Source: Myxococcota bacterium (GTDB lineage: Bacteria > Myxococcota_C > UBA6777). From it: 12,274 nucleotides of DNA. The position numbers were made by a program, and so were the translations under genes. Positions 6,643 to 12,274 of this stretch are shown here, piece after piece (the stretch's first letter is position 1; each line of letters begins with the position of its first letter). Below the pieces are notes generated by a model that was not told the DNA's origin, did no database searches, and was given only the letters and a program-made list of their open reading frames with translations. The stretch spans positions 1 through 12,274 of the forward strand of contig CAUJFU010000193.1 in assembly GCA_963169055.1 (NCBI GenBank). Direction: 5' to 3'.

Positions 6643-8427
6643 TCACAGATCGATCTTCACATCTTCGGAAAAGGGCTTGGATGGACGCACGACAGGAGGG
6701 GCCTTGCGCGTTGGAGTGACACGCCGGACGGGTGGGGCTTTTCGCTTCCACGCTTTCTTTCGGCGGATGGACGGGGCCTGTGGGTGCCCCCTCAAAACAG
6801 GTACACGCAGCGAAGGGGCCACGTTTCCACGCACGATCACGGAGAGTTTTTCGAGTGCGAAGGTGCGCTCGACGTTGGTGCTGTTCATCGGAAAAAGCAC
6901 TTCGATCTTTTTGGTGTGGTAGCCTTTGCGTTTGAGTGTCAACAAAAGCTGCTCCCCGGGTTTTCTTTGTAGCGGACAAGGCGTCAAACACAGGTAGTTT
7001 CGACGCTCCCACACTTCGACCGCGACGGGATCCGATTTGATCAAGACACGCGCATCGTTGCTATTCTCGTTGGGACCCGTAGCGATGGGGGGAGGCAACA
7101 ACAGATTAGATTCTTCTTTCCAAAAGCCCGACATCACGACGCCCACCAAGATCACCATCCCCACGCCCAACGCCACCACAAGCCCCCACAAAAACGGCGA
7201 GCGATGAGTTTGTGGGGTGACGTTTTGTTTGTGCTCGGGCAGCGCCAACGTCCCCACAGGAGAGGCTTTGAGGGCCGCCGTCACAGGAAGAGCCGAACGC
7301 CCGCTTGCGCTTTGTGCGTAGCTATCGTGCAGAGATTGACCGCTCGGAAGTCCCGAAGGTAGGCTATCGCGCAAGTTTTCTGCCACAGTCATATCGGGGG
7401 TGGGCTGCTGGTAGCCATAACGCTCCAACTGGGTGCGAAAAGCCACTTCAAAATCTGCCCAAAAAGCCGAGATACGGGCATAACGATCTTGGGGAGATTT
7501 TTCGAGGACTTTTTGGAAGACGGCTTCCATCTGCGGAACCCACGATTGATGGGGGCAAGATTGGGCGAGATGAGGGGGCGGATCGAGCAGGTGTTGGCGC
7601 AACAGCGCGGCGAAAGAGTCCCCTCGAAAAGGCGGTCGGCCCGTCAAAAGCTCGTAGGCAAGGACGCCCAAGGAATAGATATCGGCGCGTGCATCGACGT
7701 GGCGCGTGTTGCCTTCGGCTTGTTCAGGGGACATATAGGTCGGCGACCCCATACATGCGCCTGATTGCGTAAGGGAGCCATCTTCGGCCATCGCAGCGAT
7801 CCCAAAGTCCAGCAGCTTGACAATCTCGCCTTGAGGGCTAGGCATCAAAAAGACGTTGCCCGGCTTGAGGTCGCGGTGGATAATGCCCTTGCTGTGGATA
7901 TAATCGAGTGACGAACACAACTGATACATCGCCGACATCACCCACTCCCCTGTGATCGGCTCATGCTTCTTGATCACGCGCTGTAGCGTGCGCCCTTCCA
8001 AATACTCCATCACAAGATAATAAAAATTGTAGCCTTCTAAAAAGCCGAACTCTTCGACACGAACGACATTGGGGTGATTCAACTGGCCCATCGCTCGGGC
8101 TTCTCGACGAAAACGCTCAACTGCTTCTTCGTGCCCTTGGAGATTCAGGTTCATCACCTTGACGGCGAATGAGTGTTGCGTGTCGACGTGTACCGCCCGA
8201 TACACGGCCCCAAAACCACCCTGACCAATCTTTTGCACAAGTTGTAAACGCTGGATCATCTGCCCAAGCAGCGGATCTTGCGCTTGTGGGAGACCTTGCT
8301 GGGGGGCTGGCCCCCAAGCCTGCGAAGGAGCCACCACCGCCGAAGGGCCGCTCGCGCCCCCACCATACGAGGAAGACGCCCCACCAAACGATGACCGCCA
8401 ATCTGCTCCGTGAGAATGGTGACTCAT
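6643..8427 (-). CDS. Transmembrane serine/threonine protein kinase with PEGA-like extracytoplasmic domain
   Basis: This 594-residue Hanks-type kinase would phosphorylate Ser/Thr on cytoplasmic targets. Kinase residues 60-335 carry the glycine loop GQGGFG (68-73), catalytic Lys90 (FAVK), the catalytic loop HRDLKPGN (184-191), DFG (207-209) and SPE in place of APE (233-235), so it should be active. Residues 1-56 are Gly/Ser/Pro-rich. A Ser/Pro juxtamembrane stretch (about 345-410) leads to one membrane helix (411-434). Outside, residues 459-512 resemble a PEGA domain, followed by a Pro/Lys/Arg-rich basic tail (550-594) that could contact the cell wall or an anionic surface. The start at 8427 has no clear SD. 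Met57, directly before the kinase domain, is the alternative, but the coding character of residues 1-56 favours the upstream start. The LysM gene follows in an apparent operon. A TPR-PEGA gene is divergent. Confidence 0.95.
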   Translation of the reverse strand: MSHHSHGADWRSSFGGASSSYGGGASGPSAVVAPSQAWGPAPQQGLPQAQDPLLGQMIQRLQLVQKIGQGGFGAVYRAVHVDTQHSFAVKVMNLNLQGHEEAVERFRREARAMGQLNHPNVVRVEEFGFLEGYNFYYLVMEYLEGRTLQRVIKKHEPITGEWVMSAMYQLCSSLDYIHSKGIIHRDLKPGNVFLMPSPQGEIVKLLDFGIAAMAEDGSLTQSGACMGSPTYMSPEQAEGNTRHVDARADIYSLGVLAYELLTGRPPFRGDSFAALLRQHLLDPPPHLAQSCPHQSWVPQMEAVFQKVLEKSPQDRYARISAFWADFEVAFRTQLERYGYQQPTPDMTVAENLRDSLPSGLPSGQSLHDSYAQSASGRSALPVTAALKASPVGTLALPEHKQNVTPQTHRSPFLWGLVVALGVGMVILVGVVMSGFWKEESNLLLPPPIATGPNENSNDARVLIKSDPVAVEVWERRNYLCLTPCPLQRKPGEQLLLTLKRKGYHTKKIEVLFPMNSTNVERTFALEKLSVIVRGNVAPSLRVPVLRGHPQAPSIRRKKAWKRKAPPVRRVTPTRKAPPVVRPSKPFSEDVKIDL

Positions 8428-8591
8428 GTTCTATTACGGCAGCCCCGCCGCCTTTTGCGGCATCGCCAAGACTGCCTCTCCTTTCGTTGTGGAGCGTTTC
8501 ACCGATCGGCCCATCAAGCCCCATCGCTGTAGCCTTGAGCCATTCACCACCAACCGCACTTTTCGTCCGAAAAAGCGCACACATAAACGCG

Positions 8592-8620
8592 AGAGTAGTC
8601 TTGTAGGCACTCCCTGTCAA
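8592..8620 (-). promoter_or_regulatory. Candidate sigma70-type promoter for the kinase-LysM operon
   Basis: On the minus strand a perfect TTGACA -35 (8615-8620) is followed by a 17-bp spacer and TACTCT (8592-8597). The latter matches TATAAT at only 3 of 6 positions. The implied transcript would have a leader of about 155 nt before the kinase start. The -35 lies inside a repeated 19-bp unit, so a repeat-binding protein could block or recruit polymerase here. Confidence 0.4.
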
Positions 8621-8823
8621 GCCAACCACCCGCCACGAGCGCGACGGCTTGAGGATGAGCGTCTGATCGGCGCACTTGGTGCGGACGGCGCGTAGCAAGC
8701 TGTTTTGAGCGCGATGGATTGAGAATGAACCGTCTGATCCGCGCTCTTTTGTCCAGCCAACGGCCCGCCCACACAAGGCACATATACCCCCGAATGTTCT
8801 GATGAAAGACTTGCACTTGTGAT

Positions 8824-8851
8824 TTGTCTCGGGCATCCTACTTCGTACTCT
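8824..8851 (+). promoter_or_regulatory. Weak candidate promoter for the TPR-PEGA gene
   Basis: TTGTCT (8824-8829, 4 of 6 to the -35 consensus) is followed by 16 bp and TACTCT (8846-8851), the same hexamer proposed as the kinase -10. It would start transcription about 30 nt before the gene. Support is weak and rests only on spacing and position. Confidence 0.25.
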
Positions 8852-8877
8852 ACGACCGCTGGCCCCCACGGAATCAC

Positions 8878-8881
8878 GGAG
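8878..8881 (+). promoter_or_regulatory. GGAG ribosome-binding site choosing the 8888 start
   Basis: GGAG sits 6 nt before the ATG at 8888 but directly abuts the in-frame ATG at 8882. It therefore favours 8888. An ATG at 8819 would add residues ahead of the signal peptide and has no fitting SD. Confidence 0.55.
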
Positions 8882-8887
8882 ATGTCA

Positions 8888-9832
8888 ATGCCCTGTTGTT
8901 TTTTTCAAATCTTCCGATCCATCGCACTCAGCGCGATCCTTCTGCTCCCTATCGGAACGCTCCGCGCCCAGCAGCGCTATGACGCTTATCGTGAAGAAGT
9001 CCAAAAACTCTTCCAACAAGGCAAAGAACTTGCCGCAAAACGCGATTACAAGCGCAGCCTCGTCAAACTGAAAGCTGCCTTTCGGCTCCTGCGCGATATG
9101 GAAGCCGAAGCCCGTACCGACGAACAGACGGCCAAGATCAAAAAAAGCCGCATCAGCTTCCTTTACTTTATCGGTCGCGTTTATGAACTCGACGACAATC
9201 TGCGCGATGCTGTCGAATATTACAGCCGCTGCATCCAACAAGATCCCAACAGCACAGCCGCACAAGCCGCACAACGCGCTCTCCATGCGCTCACTCCACG
9301 CGTTCAAGCCACCCTTCGCATCGAAAGCATCCCCTCTCGGGTCTCGCTTCAACTCACCGATCCTCGCGGAAACACCTACACCCGCCAAACCCCCACGACC
9401 TTTCAACTCCTCCCCGGGAAACACGAGATCACCCTTCAAAAAAAAGGCTTCACCCCCGAAAAACGCACCATCGATCTCGACCCCAACGCCGATCAGCGCG
9501 TCTCGATCCGCCTTCTGCCTCTCCTCAAAAAAACCACCCCGCCCACACAACCTCCCCCCCCAACCCGCAACGCATGGGGCATCGTTGGATGGGTCGGCAT
9601 CGGCATCGGAGCCGCCGCCGTCATCACCGCCACTTCGTTGTTGGTCGTCGTCAACGGACAAGTGACCAGCATCGAGCAAAAACTCGGTCAGCCGGGCGTT
9701 TCCACACTGCAACTCCACAACGACCTCTCCACCGCCCAAAGCATGGAGATCGGTGCAATCGCCTCCTTTGGTGTCGCCGCTGCCGCTCTGGGACTCGGTA
9801 TCACGGGGCTGATCCTCGCCTCCCAAAAATAA
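8888..9832 (+). CDS. Exported TPR and PEGA-domain membrane protein
   Basis: The start chosen gives 314 residues. Residues 1-27 are a signal peptide (hydrophobic SIALSAILLLPIG, cleavage likely after LRA27). Residues 35-130 are helical with TPR-like hairpins (about 42-71 and 90-121), a fold that binds proteins. Residues 141-210 match a PEGA-like beta domain, with the typical RIESIPSRVSL opening and the LLPGKHEITLQKKGF centre. A Pro-rich linker (217-226) precedes two hydrophobic helices (about 230-257 and 287-311) joined by a short polar loop. This TPR / PEGA / C-terminal membrane layout is frequent in myxobacterial genomes, usually without known function. It is divergent from the kinase gene, which has its own PEGA-like domain, so the two may interact outside the inner membrane; that is inference. 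It ends 13 bp from the convergent WD40 gene. Confidence 0.9.
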   Translation: MPCCFFQIFRSIALSAILLLPIGTLRAQQRYDAYREEVQKLFQQGKELAAKRDYKRSLVKLKAAFRLLRDMEAEARTDEQTAKIKKSRISFLYFIGRVYELDDNLRDAVEYYSRCIQQDPNSTAAQAAQRALHALTPRVQATLRIESIPSRVSLQLTDPRGNTYTRQTPTTFQLLPGKHEITLQKKGFTPEKRTIDLDPNADQRVSIRLLPLLKKTTPPTQPPPPTRNAWGIVGWVGIGIGAAAVITATSLLVVVNGQVTSIEQKLGQPGVSTLQLHNDLSTAQSMEIGAIASFGVAAAALGLGITGLILASQK

Positions 9833-9845
9833 GAAATCAAAGGCG

Positions 9846-11363
9846 TCAAAATACAGGGCACGACCACACACGGATCGCCTGAGCCGCAGCAGCGGCCAAA
9901 CGCAAGCTGTCTGCCGACCAAGCCAGCCCAAGCACGTTCTCAGACGCCGTCCCCGAGATCCCGCCAAATACGATGTTTTGGCGCGTCCATGTTTTTGTAT
10001 CCCACACAAAAACGCGGTTGGTTGTCGACGAAGCCGCCAACCAAGCACCGTTCGGACTAAACGCCACACGACGCACCGTCCCCGCACCCTCCAACACCAG
10101 CGTGCGATCCGTCTCAACGTTGTCCAGATCTTTAATCACCAGCTTGTCTCCACCCATCGCCAACCACCGCCCTTGTGGGTGGATATCCAGCCCCCACACC
10201 GTCCCCATCTTGTCCTTCACCAACGTGTGTTTGAGGGTGCTGATCTCGCCTTCGATCTGCCAACGAAACACCGCCCCGCTATCCGATCCCGAATACAGTT
10301 CTTTGCGCGTTGGATGTTGTGCCAGTGAGTAGATTCGGCTCAAATGCCCATTCAATGAACCAAGCAGTTTTCCTGTGTCCGCTTCCCATCCACGGATCAC
10401 TTCATCATCACCACCCGTAAAGAGCAGATTCCCCTGCCCAAAGATCGCCGTCTGTACACTGCCTTCGTGTGCGGTTTTGTTCGGCGTAGCAGGGTCGATC
10501 AACTCGCGGATCTCTTTGCCCGTATCGGCATCCCACAGCTTGACTCGTGCGTTATAATCCCCCGTTGCAAGGATCTTTTCATCGTTATTCAAAGCCAAAG
10601 CCGCGACAGGTTGCGGGGTTCCACCTTTGGCAGGATTCACCACAAACAACGGCTTCGGATCCATCGCGGTTCCCCATGCAGCCACTTGATCTGTGCTCGA
10701 TGAATACAACACGCGCTTGCGAGAGTAGATCATCCGCAACACCAAAAATCCCCGATGTGCGGCCTCAATGCTCTTTAAGTTTTGATCACCGCTTGGCAAA
10801 CAACAAGGCTCATCCGTACGACCATCGCAATTGCTGTCCACGTTGTCATCACAACGCTCGGCAGTGGGCCGCTGATCTCCTTCGCATACCAACCAACGCC
10901 CCGTCGCATGGCAGCTTTGCGTACCTTCGACACAGGCCCCCACCCCCTTAAAAGTCGATGGCCCGCTATAACAAGACCGTGTGCTTCCCGCATCGCAAAC
11001 CTCTTCCGTTGGATCGAATTCGGGCATCGGTTCCGCTTCGGGTACAGGCTCCGCTTCGGGCAAGGATTCTCCTGCATCGGCCTGTTCTTCGGTCGATGCG
11101 ATGATCTCCAAATCCCCCTCTTGTGTCCCCACAACGCACGTCCCTGATCGACACACTCGACCGCTCTGACAATCCGCATCGCGTGCGCACTGCCGACACA
11201 ACGCACCGACGCAAAAAGGCCGATCCTTCGGACACTCCGCTTCTTCTTTGCATTCCAAACGCACGCGCCCTGTGCAAGACAACCCCGACCACCACAACAA
11301 ACCCAACAAGCCCCCACACAGCGCGTACCACAAGCTCCTCGAATGCCCTACCCCTCGATACAT
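9846..11363 (-). CDS. Cys-rich, MopE-like, seven-bladed WD40 putative lipoprotein
   Basis: The protein is 505 residues from the chosen ATG at 11361-11363. That start gives a compact signal (WYALCGGLLGLLWWSGLSC) with Cys30 as the likely lipid anchor, although Gly at -3 is not canonical. In-frame ATGs at 11451, 11421, 11406 and 11394 would add a long polar N-terminus, and the first lies within tandem repeats, so the start is uncertain. Residues 38-76 contain Cys repeats like those of the leftmost gene. Residues 83-120 are an acidic Glu/Pro linker. Residues 123-187 include CDDNVDSNCDGRTDE, the Cys/Asp motif of MopE-like proteins, which in that family is linked to metal binding. Residues about 201-501 form seven WD40-like blades, for example VKLWDADTGKEI at 274-285, enough for a closed propeller. 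I infer a surface protein-protein scaffold. WD40 propellers on lipoproteins are less usual than cytoplasmic ones. Confidence 0.9.
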   Translation of the reverse strand: MYRGVGHSRSLWYALCGGLLGLLWWSGLSCTGRVRLECKEEAECPKDRPFCVGALCRQCARDADCQSGRVCRSGTCVVGTQEGDLEIIASTEEQADAGESLPEAEPVPEAEPMPEFDPTEEVCDAGSTRSCYSGPSTFKGVGACVEGTQSCHATGRWLVCEGDQRPTAERCDDNVDSNCDGRTDEPCCLPSGDQNLKSIEAAHRGFLVLRMIYSRKRVLYSSSTDQVAAWGTAMDPKPLFVVNPAKGGTPQPVAALALNNDEKILATGDYNARVKLWDADTGKEIRELIDPATPNKTAHEGSVQTAIFGQGNLLFTGGDDEVIRGWEADTGKLLGSLNGHLSRIYSLAQHPTRKELYSGSDSGAVFRWQIEGEISTLKHTLVKDKMGTVWGLDIHPQGRWLAMGGDKLVIKDLDNVETDRTLVLEGAGTVRRVAFSPNGAWLAASSTTNRVFVWDTKTWTRQNIVFGGISGTASENVLGLAWSADSLRLAAAAAQAIRVWSCPVF

Positions 11364-11440
11364 CGCCTTTTTTGATCTTTGCCCAGATACCCGCATTCTC
11401 AACACCATCGGCTCACCCAACATCACTTGCCAATACAACC

Positions 11441-11511
11441 AAGCAGCCCTCATCGACTTGCAAACACGCCCAAGCAGCCCTCATCGGCTTGCAAATACGC
11501 CCAAGTAGCCC
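11441..11511. repeat. 31-bp tandem repeat, two full units plus partial copies
   Basis: Unit 1 (11441-11471) and unit 2 (11472-11502) differ at only two positions. Each begins aagcagccctcatcg and ends acgccc. A shorter third copy begins at 11503 (aagtagccctt). Bases just left of 11441 (cttgccaatacaacc) resemble the end of a further decayed unit. The array lies upstream of both divergent lipoprotein genes. Confidence 0.75.
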
Positions 11512-11747
11512 TTCGCAAGACGAACCTTTCCACTCACCACAAAGCCCCCACCGCTCTTCTCTGTGTAGCATCCACGCTCGCACACCACAAGCAGAGTCTC
11601 CGCAAAAGTATGCTCGCAACACTTCGTTGCTCTCGCGCCCAACACCACCCCATCCTCGTCACAAATGGACGCCAACACTCGATTTTTTTTCGCGTCCTGT
11701 GATACCTTGTCGAGGTCTGTCTCGTGATGTTTCGCCTTTTCGACCAC

Positions 11748-11752
11748 GAGGA
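11748..11752 (+). promoter_or_regulatory. GAGGA ribosome-binding site for the rightmost gene
   Basis: GAGGA lies 9 nt before the ATG at 11762 and fixes that start ahead of the signal peptide. Confidence 0.65.
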
Positions 11753-11761
11753 AACCACACC

Positions 11762-12274
11762 ATGCGATCTTTTTTCTTGCGCTGGCCGCTGATCGGCCTG
11801 TTTCTGCTTGGTAGCCTGATTGTCTTCGGCGAAGGCTGCGCAACCACCGCAACAACCTGTCTCACCGACGAAGAATGCGGAGAAGGCTTCTTCTGCAACA
11901 CCAGCTCCTCCTCCTGCAAAAGAGAATGTACCAGTAGCGCCGATTGTCCGACCGATCAGACGTGTTTCTTGCGACGCGGCAAGTGCCTTGGCGGAGAAAC
12001 CTGCGCCAGCAAACCCGCACGCCCCATCTGCGTCAACGGTCATGTCCATACCACCGATGGTTGCGCATTTGTAGGCGATCGCAAGACCGATTGTGGTCTC
12101 CAAGGTTGTCTCGATGGCAAGTGCTTACAAGCCCCTGTCGGTTGCGGCGACGGCATCTGCGATCCAACACAAGAACACTGCCTCAACTGCCCCTTCGATT
12201 GCGCCTGTCCAAGTGGTGAGCTGTGCGATACCACCTCCTCCGCTTGTCTGACCTCCGCCAACTGTGGCGATGGA
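11762..12274 (+). CDS. Cys-rich putative lipoprotein, 3'-truncated by window edge
   Basis: The frame runs open from ATG 11762 to the window end, so 171 residues are visible and the stop lies outside. Residues 1-25 form a signal peptide (basic start, then LIGLFLLGSLIVFG). Cys26 (GEGC) may be the acylated residue, though the lipobox is not canonical. Residues 33-75 are Cys repeats (CLTDEECGEGFFC and following) like those of the leftmost gene. Residues 128-150 contain CGDGICDPTQEHCLNCPFDC, a motif that recurs as CGDGxC...C..CP.DC in many secreted bacterial and archaeal proteins, and a new copy begins at the right edge (CGDG). SD GAGGA is 9 nt upstream. It is divergent from the WD40 lipoprotein gene. 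I infer secretion and disulfide-rich surface display; the partner or substrate is unknown. Confidence 0.85.
   Translation, partial: MRSFFLRWPLIGLFLLGSLIVFGEGCATTATTCLTDEECGEGFFCNTSSSSCKRECTSSADCPTDQTCFLRRGKCLGGETCASKPARPICVNGHVHTTDGCAFVGDRKTDCGLQGCLDGKCLQAPVGCGDGICDPTQEHCLNCPFDCACPSGELCDTTSSACLTSANCGDG

Larger units (their letters stand above)
8428..8887. other. Divergent intergenic region with imperfect direct repeats
   Basis: This 460-bp stretch has no credible gene; the short frames lack coding character. It holds two repeat pairs. Pair 1: a 38/39-bp unit beginning gagcgcga at 8637-8674 recurs at 8707-8745 with about 82% identity (70-bp spacing). Pair 2: a 19-bp unit gtcaagccaaccacccgcc (8616-8634) recurs as gtccagccaacggcccgcc (8751-8769), 16 of 19 identical. 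The order is unit 2, unit 1, unit 1, unit 2, all in the same orientation. One copy of pair 2 overlaps the candidate -35 box for the kinase. The repeats may be operators or remains of a duplication. Confidence 0.55.
11364..11761. other. Divergent intergenic region between two lipoprotein genes
   Basis: This 398-bp region separates the WD40 lipoprotein gene from the rightmost gene. Apart from the 31-bp tandem repeats and the rightmost gene's ribosome site, I see nothing definite. A run of eight T lies near 11684-11691. The short frames on either strand lack a recognisable product. Promoters for both genes should lie here, but no convincing -35/-10 pair was found. Confidence 0.5.

Noticed and set aside
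8426-8695. Short plus-strand frame of 89 codons in the divergent spacer
   Set aside because: It begins over the kinase start codon, has no SD and no protein-like composition, and runs through the DNA repeats.
8885-10117. Minus-strand frame of 410 codons
   Set aside because: It is antisense to the TPR-PEGA gene and overlaps the WD40 gene in another frame. Both of those have strong domain evidence.
11684-11691. Run of eight T as an intrinsic terminator
   Set aside because: No convincing GC-rich stem precedes it, and it lies between divergent genes where a terminator is not expected.
11481-11855. Minus-strand frame of 124 codons that reads somewhat protein-like
   Set aside because: It overlaps the signal peptide of the rightmost gene and crosses the tandem repeats, with no recognised motif. 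A decayed gene fragment cannot be excluded but is not supported.

Overview
The window looks like chromosomal DNA from a GC-rich, Gram-negative bacterium of the Myxococcota / former Deltaproteobacteria type. That placement is inferred from gene content, not from a marker gene. The supporting features are a transmembrane Ser/Thr kinase with a PEGA-like domain, a TPR-PEGA envelope protein, a sigma54 enhancer-binding protein, a MopE-like Cys/Asp motif, and several long Cys-rich putative lipoproteins. No rRNA, tRNA, CRISPR array, transposase, phage gene or replication origin was found.

Layout from left to right. (1) 2-2527 (+) is the 3' part of a Cys-rich surface lipoprotein gene whose start lies left of the window. 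(2) 2696-4201 (+) encodes a sigma54-dependent activator with an unrecognised N-terminal domain. It is followed 32 bp later by a 166-residue unknown protein (4234-4734) that starts at TTG behind a strong Shine-Dalgarno. (3) 4735-4926 is a short convergent spacer with two dyads. (4) 8427-4927 (-) is a two-gene operon: a membrane Ser/Thr protein kinase, then a LysM-terminal protein with about seven 40-residue repeats. (5) 8428-8887 is a divergent control region with imperfect repeats and a candidate promoter. (6) 8888-9832 (+) encodes an exported TPR-PEGA protein, tail-to-tail with (7) 9846-11363 (-), a Cys-rich / MopE-like / WD40 lipoprotein. (8) 11364-11761 is a second divergent spacer with a 31-bp tandem repeat. 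(9) 11762 to the right edge (+) is the start of another Cys-rich putative lipoprotein, open at the window end.

The genes appear to form an envelope and signalling neighbourhood. Three of the eight proteins are Cys-rich predicted surface lipoproteins. Two carry PEGA-like domains just outside the inner membrane (the kinase and the TPR protein) and are divergently transcribed. One regulator could control transcription of the left-hand genes. No catalytic pathway is visible. The least familiar elements are the HHQ-repeat LysM protein paired with the kinase and the N-terminal domain of the sigma54 activator. Residue numbers for the leftmost gene count from the first complete codon in the window.
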